Part shown: positions 22,778-31,609 of the stretch, piece by piece
How the letters are laid out: every line of letters begins with the position of its first letter
How positions within the stretch are numbered: position 1 is the first letter of the stretch
From: a virus
Virus record (IMG/VR): IMGVR_UViG_3300025168_017676
Location: 1 to 36,828 of that record
Length of the DNA: 36,828 nt
Reading direction: 5' to 3' (one strand)
Position numbers and translations under genes: made by a program
The notes under the pieces: generated by a model
The model's input: only the letters and a program-made list of their open reading frames with translations
Database searches by the model: none
Told to the model about the DNA's origin: nothing

Positions 22778-23577
22778 ATTTGATGAATTTTTTCTTCTGG
22801 GAATTGAAAATGGCAAACACCAGAAATCATCATATTTTTATGAGCTGGATCAAGTATTCGCCTTCCTCTTACGAATTTACACAATTTAATATGATGTTCC
22901 TGATTTAATAGATAATGTTTTTTAAGATCGTTTCTTTCAACACATTGTTTTAAAAAGTTTTCGCAAGACCATTCATCAATATAATCCCATGTACAATTAT
23001 TATAATCTTTAATTGTCTTTATGTATTCATAGGTTTCATTTATATAATCTTCATTGTATAAATAATCAATCTTGTCGGCGCGAATAAAATAAAAATTTGT
23101 TTGAGGGTAAAAGTAATTATTATAATGTCTCGTATAATTGAAGTTATAAGCTTTTAGATCTTCAACCTTAAATCCATTTAAGTAAATAAAATCTACATCA
23201 GGCACATTGATATTAAGTATTGACTCATTAAATATAACATCATTTGAACTTTTTAACGCCCATTTTCCACCTTTTGATTTGCATAAATTAATTAATACAT
23301 TTTCGCTATCAGCGATTCCAAAACCATGACCGCGATTTTTTTCTATATCAATGACATGACAATCCGGAAAATATTTCTTCCATAAAGAATGATTTTTCTG
23401 AACTAAAGAGTCGGATAAATGGGAATAAGTTGTAGCTACTGCAATATGTTTGAATTGCTTTAAGGTAGGTAAATTATACTGAATATATTTTTGCTCAAGT
23501 AAATCTATAGAAGAAGTTGAATCTATATAACCATTGGATAAAAACCAACTTTCATTAATTATTTCTTTTAAATTCAT
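22774..23577 (-). CDS. Unknown protein in the glycan island, GT-A-like features
   Basis: A 267-residue protein that I do not recognise by family. FKHIAVATTYSHL near 43, a fairly conserved KWALKSSNDVIFNESI near 106, FIYLNGF, TNFYFIRADKIDYL and a C-terminal cluster of aromatic residues suggest a glycosyltransferase with a GT-A-type acidic site (NDV). Its start lies inside the methyltransferase gene (23-nt overlap) and its stop overlaps the GT2 start by ATGA, so it is part of the same translated chain. The glycosyltransferase call rests mainly on position and the fold-like pattern. Confidence 0.5.
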   Translation of the reverse strand: MNLKEIINESWFLSNGYIDSTSSIDLLEQKYIQYNLPTLKQFKHIAVATTYSHLSDSLVQKNHSLWKKYFPDCHVIDIEKNRGHGFGIADSENVLINLCKSKGGKWALKSSNDVIFNESILNINVPDVDFIYLNGFKVEDLKAYNFNYTRHYNNYFYPQTNFYFIRADKIDYLYNEDYINETYEYIKTIKDYNNCTWDYIDEWSCENFLKQCVERNDLKKHYLLNQEHHIKLCKFVRGRRILDPAHKNMMISGVCHFQFPEEKIHQI

Positions 23578-24172
23578 CTACAGAGATAAGCGAAAGTAAT
23601 TTAGCCCTATTTTCGCAAAAGAAATCCCAAGAATCGATACCTTTTTGAATGAAGTTTTTATCAAAATTTTCATCTTTTTGATTTTTGCATATAACTCCAA
23701 CTCCCCAATCAGTATCAACAACAAAATGTTTGTATTGCGGATTATTTAATCTTGAGCGAAGGAAGGATTTGTAAACATCCCCCATCCAGTCTACTTGAGA
23801 ACCACGAGGTACTTGAGCGTGTTTTTTAGTCGGAGGGCTACAATCATGCAACAGTACAAAACCATTATCTTCTGTTGAGATTAAGGAATTTTTAATATCT
23901 TTATCTACCTGATGTGATTCGTGCAGACCATCTATGAAAATTAGATTATACAACTTGACCGACATGCCATGAAAAAAGCCAGAGAAGAATTGACAAGAAG
24001 TCATATTGTAGTTTACCATTCTATGCATCTCTTTTTCATGACCCGGATCGACGCCATCTTTATGTTGAACGTTTATTTTTTCTATACATTCACCTTTAAA
24101 TACGCCAATTTCTAAATACCTAGACAAATTGTGTTGGTTTATGAATCGGTTAATTATGTCGTACCTTTTCAT
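23555..24172 (-). CDS. SAM-dependent methyltransferase, second copy
   Basis: 205 residues from the ATG at 24172, which overlaps the epimerase stop by ATGA (a TTG at 24178 is in frame). YLEIGVFKGECIEKI is AdoMet motif I, DGVDPGHE follows, then LIFIDGLHESHQVDKDI and FVLLHDCSPP complete a Methyltransf_24 domain. The middle (VPRGSQVDWMGDVYKSF) has the pattern of bacterial sugar O-methyltransferases. Probably methylates a hydroxyl on the glycan. Confidence 0.82.
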   Translation of the reverse strand: MKRYDIINRFINQHNLSRYLEIGVFKGECIEKINVQHKDGVDPGHEKEMHRMVNYNMTSCQFFSGFFHGMSVKLYNLIFIDGLHESHQVDKDIKNSLISTEDNGFVLLHDCSPPTKKHAQVPRGSQVDWMGDVYKSFLRSRLNNPQYKHFVVDTDWGVGVICKNQKDENFDKNFIQKGIDSWDFFCENRAKLLSLISVDEFKRNN

Positions 24173-25158
24173 TTCCAAAAATCATATATGCCTTTGTCAA
24201 TCTCGTACTTTTCCCATTTAAAAATCTCACGGACTGGTTGTGTTTGAGCCCATTTCCACATTTTTGCTAAACCATCTTGCAGAGAAACGGTATGCTTGAA
24301 GCCTAAAATATCAACAGATTTTTTATAAGTAGGGATGGAATGCTTAACTTCGTGACGAGCCTCTTTATATATAGACTCTCCATCCTCGATGATTTTAAGT
24401 AAAATTTCATTAGCTTCATTAATGGAATGCTCTTCGACCCCACCAAGATTTATAATTTCTTTTGAAGATTCTTTTTTGATTGCAGCATTATATAGTGGCT
24501 GCAAAATATCATCAACGCAACTAAATGCCCGCGTTTGCTCACCATCTCCAAAAATAGACATTGGTAAACCTTGCATATACTGAAACATCCAGATGCCTAA
24601 AACGTTTCTATATCTATCCCAAATATTTTGCTTTGCGCCATATACATTATGGGGTCTGATAATACACCAATCTAATCCATGTTGCTCGCCAGCAATTTGA
24701 ATATCCATTTCGCAAGCATATTTTGCAACTCCATATGGATCAATTGGAACTGGAGTCTGCTCTTCTTTAAAGATTCCTCCATCTCCATGACCATAAACAG
24801 CTAAAGAAGAAGTAAAAACCAATCTGCTGACATTATGAGTAATGCATCCATTAATAATAGCCGCAGTCGAAACAGTATTATTTAGGTAGTTAAATTTTCT
24901 AATAAAGGGACTTAATCCTTCTGCTGCATAAGCCGCCAAATGAAAAACATAGTCTATTTGATGCGTTTTGAAAATTTCATCTATATCATCCTTGTGCAAA
25001 TTAGCTTGATAAAAAATCACTCTTTCATCTACATTCTCCATATAACCGCCGCTAAAATCGTCAATCCCGATAACATTCACATTTGAAATGTTTTCTAAAA
25101 GCCAATCGGCTAGCCTACTTCCAATGAGGCCCGCAACACCAGTAATTAATACATTCAT
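24169..25158 (-). CDS. NAD-dependent sugar epimerase/dehydratase (UDP-glucose 4-epimerase type)
   Basis: 329 residues from the ATG at 25158. GVAGLIG at 7-13 binds NAD. SSLAVYG at 117-123, the Tyr142-x3-Lys146 pair (PYGVAK), RPHNVYGAKQ and GDGEQTRAFSCVDD follow the extended-SDR pattern for nucleotide-sugar epimerases such as GalE or UDP-glucuronate epimerase. It could make UDP-galactose for the galactofuranose and galactose branches. The exact substrate is unknown. The longer frame to 25347 lies in another gene; the GTGTATATA element 5 nt upstream supports this start. Confidence 0.86.
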   Translation of the reverse strand: MNVLITGVAGLIGSRLADWLLENISNVNVIGIDDFSGGYMENVDERVIFYQANLHKDDIDEIFKTHQIDYVFHLAAYAAEGLSPFIRKFNYLNNTVSTAAIINGCITHNVSRLVFTSSLAVYGHGDGGIFKEEQTPVPIDPYGVAKYACEMDIQIAGEQHGLDWCIIRPHNVYGAKQNIWDRYRNVLGIWMFQYMQGLPMSIFGDGEQTRAFSCVDDILQPLYNAAIKKESSKEIINLGGVEEHSINEANEILLKIIEDGESIYKEARHEVKHSIPTYKKSVDILGFKHTVSLQDGLAKMWKWAQTQPVREIFKWEKYEIDKGIYDFWK

Positions 25159-25163
25159 AGTCC

Positions 25164-25172
25164 TATATACAC
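25164..25172 (-). promoter_or_regulatory. GTGTATATA promoter-like element
   Basis: Minus-strand GTGTATATA, then GGACT, then the ATG at 25158. It fits exactly in the 16-nt gap between the sulfotransferase stop and the epimerase start, and matches those at 6462 and 11656. It would restart transcription within the island. Confidence 0.62.
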
Positions 25173-25174
25173 TC

Positions 25175-25738
25175 TTATTCCCCAAATCTATACCCAAAAT
25201 ACTCGATATCTTTTGCATATTTTTTCGAAACAATCTCACGAGTTTCGTCATCATAGTATGCTGTATAGTGTTCGTGGCCATTTCTGTTTTTATGAGGTAA
25301 CTTCGCTTTAGGGACCTTAAGCTTATCAAAAACTTTATCCATACCATCGGGATCTTCTAGTTTAAAAACATAATCCATTAACAAATTGTTGTCTTCATCA
25401 GAAAGCCAATTAAATTGAGGGGATGCTGGATAATGCCTGACGAAATCTTTAAATTCAGTATGGTTATGTTGGTTTTTTTTAAGCCTATATGCCCATGATG
25501 AAACCCGTCTTTCCCAAGGGTTTCGTACTACAGAAAATTTATAATAACCATTCCAGTCCCAATCTTGAGATTTGAAATGAGATTTTAGATTAAGTGCTGT
25601 TGTGTGATGTTTATATGGTGAATTTCCATCATTAACACTTACTATATCGCTATATGGATCGATAACAGATCTGACTGATGTACTGCCAGTTTTCGGAACA
25701 GCGATAAAAACAAATTTATATTTGTGAGATATTCTCAT
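25175..25738 (-). CDS. Sulfotransferase (family 2 type), copy 3
   Basis: A 187-residue sulfotransferase with FVFIAVPKTGSTSV (9-22) for the 5'-phosphosulfate and FSVVRNPWERR (68-78) for the 3'-phosphate. The end reads EYFGYRFGE, like the other copies. This copy has an extra segment (HHTTALNLKSHFKSQDW) between the motifs. Its start overlaps the upstream glycosyltransferase-like gene by 23 nt. Acceptor unknown. Confidence 0.87.
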   Translation of the reverse strand: MRISHKYKFVFIAVPKTGSTSVRSVIDPYSDIVSVNDGNSPYKHHTTALNLKSHFKSQDWDWNGYYKFSVVRNPWERRVSSWAYRLKKNQHNHTEFKDFVRHYPASPQFNWLSDEDNNLLMDYVFKLEDPDGMDKVFDKLKVPKAKLPHKNRNGHEHYTAYYDDETREIVSKKYAKDIEYFGYRFGE

Positions 25739-26399
25739 AACTTATCGATTCGTTTTGTTTCGATTTTTTCCATTTTTTGACATTGTTTTTATCATTCCAT
25801 TCTCTACCAACGTGATTAAATACTCCATTAAAATGAACGCGTTTAATATTTTTGAAATGTGTACGATCTTCTTTTCGTTTGTTCCGATGGTAGTCAATTA
25901 ATAACTGTTCTGGGTCTTGCTTCTTTGAGTTGATTGAGTAAGGATAATAAACTTGATCTATAAAAAACTGCTTGCTCCACATAGACGGATGAAATGAAAA
26001 ATCAAAAAGATGATTTGGATGAAAACCAATATAATCATAATCGCTGTCTATTAGCTCTTTTATGTCATAACTGATATCATGCTTCTTGTCATCTTCAAGC
26101 CAAAAGACATATCCTTGGTCGCTAAGTTCATTAATGCTATTTTGGCATGAATTAATACAATTACTGGCGGCAGTGAAAAAACAAGGCTCAGGAGCGCAAG
26201 TTATCGTATGATTAATATCTTTTAGGATGTATGAAAAATTTTTATGAGTTTCAGATTGATCTCCAAGTGCAGGATCTATATTAACAAACCAATGGCATTT
26301 AATTTTTTGCTCCCTTAAATCGTTAGCAAAAGACATGAGGCATTCGGTGTGCAATTCGGGGCGGCAAATTGCTGTAGTTATTATATATAAATCATTCAC
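25716..26399 (-). CDS. Glycosyltransferase-like protein
   Basis: A 227-residue protein starting at GTG (26399), since no ATG in the frame is near. LYIITTAICRPELHTECL and KCHWFVNIDPAL resemble GT-A donor-domain starts, and VFWLEDDKKHD near 99 has an acidic EDD motif that could bind the metal of a nucleotide sugar. The C-terminus has FNGVFNHVGREW. No membrane segment. Its end overlaps sulfotransferase copy 3 by 23 nt, the same kind of pair as elsewhere in the island. The family is uncertain. Confidence 0.6.
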   Translation of the reverse strand: MNDLYIITTAICRPELHTECLMSFANDLREQKIKCHWFVNIDPALGDQSETHKNFSYILKDINHTITCAPEPCFFTAASNCINSCQNSINELSDQGYVFWLEDDKKHDISYDIKELIDSDYDYIGFHPNHLFDFSFHPSMWSKQFFIDQVYYPYSINSKKQDPEQLLIDYHRNKRKEDRTHFKNIKRVHFNGVFNHVGREWNDKNNVKKWKKSKQNESISYENISQI

Positions 26400-26420
26400 T
26401 TTTTACATAATCATTACCAT

Positions 26421-27353
26421 TTAAGAATCAATTATGGTTTTATACCATTTTTTATTTACAGCCTCTACGGAAAAATGTTCTAAGCTAAAATTGAAAGCGT
26501 TATCTATGATAGCTTGACACTCTTTTGGGTGATCATTTGCCCATTCAATTTTTTTAATCAAGTCAGAAAGATCTTTCTTAATAGGAATATAATGGACCAT
26601 AGGTATAAGATATTCTTCGTAGTAAGCTTTGTGAAACCTTTCTTGTAAAAAAGTCAACCTATTAGATTGAAGAAAATATTTTACCCGAGGGCTCCATCCT
26701 GAAGCCTGTAAATCAATAAAGTACTTAAAATTGACAACAGCGTCCTCTAGGGATAGAAAATTAGGATCATTAGGATTTGGCTTTGCAAATTTAGCATCAA
26801 TCAAATCAGGGTGAGACAAAGAAAGATCAACTAGTGGGCCTCTTAATTTAGGATATTTAGTTCCTCTCCAAAACATTTTTGAAGATTTTGCGGGTAGTTT
26901 TCCTGCTGAGCGAATTTTTGGAAAATACTTATCGTATTTCATAGCGCACCAGTTCCAGAATGTGAAATCAGGACAGCAAATAAAATCAGGATGCCTCTTT
27001 AATTTAGGAGGACATTCTGGCTCGTCTTTGTCAATATATGATTGAAAGAAAATAGGCTCTTTTGATTCATTTATTATCCTGTCTAAAGGAGGGACATCAA
27101 TAAAATAAATCTTTACAGCTTTAAAATTCGGTAGAGATAAGGAATTGTCGGCTCTTTCAATCTGTTTGATAAAACTTATTGCTTTTGAGTTTCGAGATTC
27201 AAACTTCCAAGGAGAGTGATCATAATAATGAAAGGCAATCTTTCCCGAAACTTTTTCAATCACAACACGACCAAACCTAAAACGATCCTCCTCGAAAGGA
27301 AGATCGTAAAGATGGGGGTTTCCAATAATTCTAGTTGGTTTAAGCTTATCCAC
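26421..27353 (-). CDS. GT90-like glycosyltransferase (CAP10 type), copy 1
   Basis: A 310-residue protein with a GT90/CAP10 pattern: FWRGTKYPKLRG near 162, YFIDLQASGWSPRVKYFLQSN (in parts: FIDLQASGWSPR, KYFLQSNR) near 210, and MVHYIPIKKDLSDLIKKI near 250. Related fungal enzymes transfer xylose to capsule; bacterial ones add sugars to lipopolysaccharide. It starts at GTG (27353) within the end of the GHKL gene (8-nt overlap). It is a paralogue of the protein at 35700, sharing IIGNP, CCPDF, WRG, HYIP and DLSDL-type blocks. It has no membrane segment. Confidence 0.8.
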   Translation of the reverse strand: MDKLKPTRIIGNPHLYDLPFEEDRFRFGRVVIEKVSGKIAFHYYDHSPWKFESRNSKAISFIKQIERADNSLSLPNFKAVKIYFIDVPPLDRIINESKEPIFFQSYIDKDEPECPPKLKRHPDFICCPDFTFWNWCAMKYDKYFPKIRSAGKLPAKSSKMFWRGTKYPKLRGPLVDLSLSHPDLIDAKFAKPNPNDPNFLSLEDAVVNFKYFIDLQASGWSPRVKYFLQSNRLTFLQERFHKAYYEEYLIPMVHYIPIKKDLSDLIKKIEWANDHPKECQAIIDNAFNFSLEHFSVEAVNKKWYKTIIDS

Positions 27354-29067
27354 TTTTACGTTTTAAGTTATCATATTGATTGTCATAAAATTGACTGATG
27401 CTTTCATCCAAATCTGGAGCTCTAGCCAAAGGATTTTTGGCCAATGTAATTTCGCGTATCAATAGCTCGGAAATATGAAGGGCTAGTAAGAAAGGCCACC
27501 TCTCACTAGAAAAGTTTTTAAATTTTGGGTTGCCGCTATTAATTAACACAGTAAAATCTGAAATGTCATCGACTCTTGACATAACATTTTTTTGATCTTC
27601 TCCAAAATCAATAATTCTATACCTGATTCTTTTAGACTTGTCTTTCTTTTTATTAGCGAAACGACGCCAAGGGTTATTGCGTGGCGGAGGAGGCGGAGGA
27701 GGCTTTTCTTGATCCTCTTCTGGACTTGGGTCAAAATCATCTTTCCTAAGCATAGCAAAGACAGCCTTTCCTTTCAAGTCTTCTTTTTCGAGATCAGGTT
27801 TATCTTCATCATCGTCATCATTTTCAGACCCATCCTCATCGTCCCATAAGTCAGAGAAATTATCTTCATTAAAATACTCAGCGAGCATTTTAGAAACCTC
27901 AGAAGCCAATGCATCAAGAATATCCATCTTCTCTTCTTCGTTTAATTTAATATACTCTATAATCCATTCAAGAATTACCTCATAGCAAACTTTTAAAAAT
28001 GGAATAGTGATAGGATGATCATCTCTTAAGCCGTGATGAGATAAATCTTTCGCAGGCATTCCTGTATCATCAAGAACTTCAGAAAGGTCATTGCAGGAAA
28101 TAAATCCAATGAGCTTATGAAAAATATCATGGACTTTACCTTCGTTTTCAAGAGCTTCATCACCTTTAGAATCAAGCCAAGTTAACACGCTTTTGACTAG
28201 ATCAGGGTCAGAAAGATGAAGTGGGCAAATTTTAACTTTAGATACGATATCTATATTTTTAAGAGGATGGTTTTTTATTACAGACCTGTCATAAACCAGA
28301 GAAAGTCTGAATTCTGCATTTGACTCGCGCTCTTCTCCATAGTAATCGTATTTAAATTTTCGATTAATTATTGGTATGTTAGAGCCCGGAAGTTTATATG
28401 AAAAATCCAAGCTTTCGCCGTTAACAAGTAATTTAAATTGCTTGCCTTCTTTTTCTAATTGAGGCACAAGAAACCCAAAAAAAGTAGAAAGCTCAGAATC
28501 AATAGCTTTTTTATTCCATCCAGTTGACTCTATATGGCTTTTCGTGGAATGTATAATTACTTTTGTTCCTGAAGGGGTTTTGATAGAGCAATTTTCAGCA
28601 TTTATCTCTTTTAAGGAGGGAGAGTACTCATTTAAGAACTCAGAATCAGATGGGCAATATTCTACAATAAAGCAACGCCCATGCTTATTTTTAGTTTCAA
28701 TAGACCAATGTATATCGATTTCACTAGAAAGTTTGTCATTAGCTAGTTTTCCACCTATACCCATCTGTCCTAGTCTTATCCCTTGGCCTTCAGTTAAGTC
28801 ATAAGAATTACCAAAAACAAAGTACTTCTCAAACGCATTCATGTTACTCTCTGGGTCTTTTTCGTGATTAAACCCCTGCCCGTCATCCGTAATTATAGCA
28901 GAGCAAGCACTATCACCAAAAGATTTATGCTTTAACTCAATAGAACAAAAAGTCGCAAAATTTTGAATAGAATTTTTAACAAGCTCAGTAAATGCCTGAG
29001 GGATATTAACGGTAGACTGAAGAAGCCGACTAAGATTTGCTCCTGTTTTGATTTGTATATTGTCCAT
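27346..29067 (-). CDS. GHKL-type ATPase (Hsp90/MutL/MORC fold), unknown role
   Basis: A 573-residue protein. The Bergerat ATP-binding fold is clear: ELVKNSIQN (28-36) with Glu28 and Asn32, DDGQGF (61-66), FGNS (85-88) and GQMGIGGK (100-107). From about 140 to 310 it has a beta-rich transducer-like region. An acidic linker (about 405-430, DDEDGSENDDDDEDK), a run of seven prolines near 466 and a basic segment (RRFANKKKDKSKR) follow. It is neither a histidine kinase (no H-box) nor clearly HtpG, MutL or a topoisomerase. It sits alone among sugar genes with a GTGTAATATA element 6 nt upstream. Possible jobs: chaperone for the large glycan or virion machinery, DNA-linked ATPase, or anti-defence protein. 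Confidence 0.78.
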   Translation of the reverse strand: MDNIQIKTGANLSRLLQSTVNIPQAFTELVKNSIQNFATFCSIELKHKSFGDSACSAIITDDGQGFNHEKDPESNMNAFEKYFVFGNSYDLTEGQGIRLGQMGIGGKLANDKLSSEIDIHWSIETKNKHGRCFIVEYCPSDSEFLNEYSPSLKEINAENCSIKTPSGTKVIIHSTKSHIESTGWNKKAIDSELSTFFGFLVPQLEKEGKQFKLLVNGESLDFSYKLPGSNIPIINRKFKYDYYGEERESNAEFRLSLVYDRSVIKNHPLKNIDIVSKVKICPLHLSDPDLVKSVLTWLDSKGDEALENEGKVHDIFHKLIGFISCNDLSEVLDDTGMPAKDLSHHGLRDDHPITIPFLKVCYEVILEWIIEYIKLNEEEKMDILDALASEVSKMLAEYFNEDNFSDLWDDEDGSENDDDDEDKPDLEKEDLKGKAVFAMLRKDDFDPSPEEDQEKPPPPPPPRNNPWRRFANKKKDKSKRIRYRIIDFGEDQKNVMSRVDDISDFTVLINSGNPKFKNFSSERWPFLLALHISELLIREITLAKNPLARAPDLDESISQFYDNQYDNLKRKSG

Positions 29068-29072
29068 GATAA

Positions 29073-29570
29073 TTATATTACACTATACAAGAACTCTGTT
29101 CTGTTTTGTTTTACAAAATCAGCCTTGTCCCGCATGAATTCTTGTATATTCTTACGGTTTTGCTTGAAGTTCTTTTCTTTTAGCGGGTTAATTGATATAA
29201 TAAAATGTTTTATCTTGTGTTTTGAAAAGTCAATCTTCTGAAGAAACTCAAGAGCATGATCGGGGTCTATTATAGAAAACAAATCAATTTCGTCATGCAT
29301 GTACATAAGCGAGCACAAAGGATTCTGTAGTGACCTAATAACTCTATGCCCTAAATATTTTTCACCGACAAAAACATTAGAATCTCTTTCTGGATTCCTG
29401 AACGGGCTGATTTCGACACATTTTAAATTCTTCTGAAATTTTGTTTGTCGCAAAAACCAACGATCACTCAGCCATTTACTGGGCGAATTTACAACTTCAT
29501 TGCTTGGAAGCTTTATTAAGTTAATAACCTGCTTGCTTGGGTTGTCGATACGTGAAATTAAACTTTCCAT
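29073..29570 (-). CDS. Unknown protein, perhaps a reduced FkbM-type methyltransferase
   Basis: A 165-residue protein of uncertain family. The stretch from about 95 (DLFSIIDPDHALEFLQKIDF, then IKHFIISINPL and NRKNIQEFM) follows the late part of FkbM methyltransferases (D-x-D/E-G-x-E then L-x-x-I-D-F), but the acidic pair is altered to DPD and no clear AdoMet motif I is seen. It may be an inactive relative or a different fold. It overlaps the GT77-like gene upstream by 13 nt. Confidence in coding is high, in function low. Confidence 0.55.
   Translation of the reverse strand: MESLISRIDNPSKQVINLIKLPSNEVVNSPSKWLSDRWFLRQTKFQKNLKCVEISPFRNPERDSNVFVGEKYLGHRVIRSLQNPLCSLMYMHDEIDLFSIIDPDHALEFLQKIDFSKHKIKHFIISINPLKEKNFKQNRKNIQEFMRDKADFVKQNRTEFLYSVI
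29074..29083 (-). promoter_or_regulatory. GTGTAATATA promoter-like element
   Basis: Minus-strand GTGTAATATA, then ATTATC, then the ATG at 29067. A variant of the GTGTATATA set. It overlaps the stop region of the gene upstream and would give the GHKL gene its own transcript. Confidence 0.48.
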
Positions 29571-30304
29571 TTTTTCCTATCAATAAATGACTGTTTTTTG
29601 TGTTCAGCTTCTTTTCTTGTGTTAGGGTGCCAAACATATGTTTCGTCTTCAATTGGGCCGCGCTTAACAAGAGGCTTGCTTAAAGCTAGCAAAGACAGCT
29701 CGTTATAATTATAGTCCTGATCTGCAGTATTATCAATAGTTAATTGGTTTCCAAATTCATGTAGTTGAGAGGAAGGTCGATTGTTTAGCAAAAATTTATT
29801 GAAATTTTTCTGATCAGAACCTTTGATTTCACGTGTGTTTAAAAAACGATCCAAGTAACCAATTGTTTTATAATTGCTGCGAAAAAATATCCAACCCATG
29901 CAGCACGTGAATCCAAAAGCTTCGCGAACTTCTGGCGGAAACGCTTCACTGTGGCGGACAGTCGATACAATAATATCGTGATTATTAGATTCAATTAAAT
30001 CGGGTATTGGATTCTTAAGCCAAAGAGCGTCAGTATCAGAATGAATAATATCATAACCTTCATCAAGATACTTCTTGAAAATCAATGTTCTGCGCATTGT
30101 ATGTTTGCACCCAGAGATCCAATCGTCGTTGAATTCATCTAAAACTCTAGAATGACAGCCATGAGATTTTAAATACTCATCAGATTCAGGGTCTAAGCAC
30201 AAAACCTCATAGTTATCTATAGATAACTCTTCTAAATGCTTGACCCAGTTCAGGGCTACTTCTCTATAAGGATAGTTGCAAAATGATATGATTTTAAGAT
30301 TCAT
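29558..30304 (-). CDS. GT77-like glycosyltransferase
   Basis: A 248-residue protein with the GT77 (nucleotide-diphospho-sugar transferase) pattern: EVLCLDPESDEYL near 33, then DIIHSDTDALWLKNPIP near 86 with the D-x-D metal site, and MGWIFFRSNYKTIGYLDRFL near 136. Plant relatives add arabinose or galactose to cell-wall glycans. It has no membrane anchor. It overlaps the GT32 gene by 11 nt at its start and the unknown gene at its end. Confidence 0.82.
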   Translation of the reverse strand: MNLKIISFCNYPYREVALNWVKHLEELSIDNYEVLCLDPESDEYLKSHGCHSRVLDEFNDDWISGCKHTMRRTLIFKKYLDEGYDIIHSDTDALWLKNPIPDLIESNNHDIIVSTVRHSEAFPPEVREAFGFTCCMGWIFFRSNYKTIGYLDRFLNTREIKGSDQKNFNKFLLNNRPSSQLHEFGNQLTIDNTADQDYNYNELSLLALSKPLVKRGPIEDETYVWHPNTRKEAEHKKQSFIDRKKWKV

Positions 30305-30992
30305 TTAAAATAATTGGAGATTTTAATTTGCTATAATGAGTGGTGTAGTATTTTTTATGAGAGCTTAAGTTTGGCAACGAAGATGGTTCTAGATCTCCTG
30401 CGTAATTTTTAGGTCTAAAAGTAAATTTATAATCGCCGTTTTGCATCATTGGATGGATTACGGATGTATACATTAACGGGCCAGTCATTAAGGTTACGGC
30501 AAACTTTCCAATAGCTTTTTTAGATGCTATATTTATATTATGAATACATTGTTTAATTACAGCTGATAAAAAATCATGATTTGGTACGCATCCAATAAAT
30601 AGATTTTGATATTCGCCATGACCAGTCTTTAATCTAGGCTCCCAGTATGCGTCAGGCCAAGAAGAAACTAGATATTCATCATTATCAGAAACAATTTCTC
30701 GAATAGGCCTTTTGAATCCAGCCTTAAGATCAATATAAATTCCACCGAGTTTATAAAGTAAAAGGTATCTAAATAAGTCAGATCTTGCTGGGCCGTACTC
30801 TGGATTGATTTTATGGTAAGCCCGATTTATTTCTTCATCATAATTTGATGATATGAAATCTTTAATATCATCGTTATCATAAAGTATGTACTGATATTCT
30901 GGGTTGTCGGATTTTAATTTGTCAATTAAATTAATTAATTCATTTGGTAGATCCTTTTTAGGAAATGATTGATGTATGATTTTGGGAATCAC
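30294..30992 (-). CDS. GT32-like glycosyltransferase (OCH1/capsule type)
   Basis: A 232-residue protein with a GT32 signature: IPKIIHQSFP at the start, YQYILYDNDDIKDFI, and ARSDLFRYLLLYKLGGIYIDLK (in parts: ARSDLFRY, LYKLGGIYIDL) near 69-89 with the acidic metal site. Family members transfer mannose, galactose or glucosamine. The start is GTG at 30992 in a GTGA overlap with the GT25-like gene upstream. No membrane segment. Confidence 0.88.
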   Translation of the reverse strand: MIPKIIHQSFPKKDLPNELINLIDKLKSDNPEYQYILYDNDDIKDFISSNYDEEINRAYHKINPEYGPARSDLFRYLLLYKLGGIYIDLKAGFKRPIREIVSDNDEYLVSSWPDAYWEPRLKTGHGEYQNLFIGCVPNHDFLSAVIKQCIHNINIASKKAIGKFAVTLMTGPLMYTSVIHPMMQNGDYKFTFRPKNYAGDLEPSSLPNLSSHKKYYTTHYSKLKSPIILNES

Positions 30993-31609
30993 TTTTTGAT
31001 ACTATTGTAAAAGTAATCATCTAAATTATCACACTTTAGTATATCACCTTCGTTTGTTTTTACCCATTTTCTATAAAAAGCCTTAAAGTTAAGCTTTAGT
31101 TCAGGCCCAGACATTTCTCTTAATTGATTATCTATATTATCAACAACACCAGTGTCTTTTATGATAGAGAGGAGTCTTTTTGCGCTTGAAAGAGAGGTTA
31201 TATAGCCCTCTCCCCATTGAAAAAGCCTTACTATGTTGATATTATTATCAAGTAGACTCCACTTGTCCGACATTATGTCATTTAAGGAGTCGAAAAAGCC
31301 GGGGAGAAGCTTAGCATCATCCTCAAGAAAAAGAGCGTAAGGAATTTCATTATCTATTTGAAATTTTAAAAACTTAACCTTGGTTATCCAACAAGCAAGT
31401 GTACCGTAGGTATTGAAATCATTTTTAGGGCCAATCTTTAGTTTGTGAAATTCCAGATCTAGATTAATAAATTCATTGATGGTTTCGTTTTTATCGTAGC
31501 CATTGACCGATTTTACAATATTGACAAAAGGAAAAAGCTTGGTTGTTTTGTTGACATATTGCAGCCTATCTTCAGTTAAGAGTGAAAGAATGTATGTTTT
31601 ATATTTCAT
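30989..31609 (-). CDS. GT25-like glycosyltransferase, second copy
   Basis: A 206-residue protein with TYILSLLTEDRLQYV at the start, FVNIVKSVNGYD, GTLACWITKVKFLKF and PYALFLEDDAKLLPGF near 90 with the EDD metal site. This is the GT25 order (compare the gene at 19302). The C-terminal part (FQWGEGYITSLSSAKRLLSII) fits too. It overlaps the sulfotransferase upstream by 11 nt and the GT32 gene downstream by GTGA. Probably adds a galactose-type sugar. Confidence 0.76.
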   Translation of the reverse strand: MKYKTYILSLLTEDRLQYVNKTTKLFPFVNIVKSVNGYDKNETINEFINLDLEFHKLKIGPKNDFNTYGTLACWITKVKFLKFQIDNEIPYALFLEDDAKLLPGFFDSLNDIMSDKWSLLDNNINIVRLFQWGEGYITSLSSAKRLLSIIKDTGVVDNIDNQLREMSGPELKLNFKAFYRKWVKTNEGDILKCDNLDDYFYNSIKK

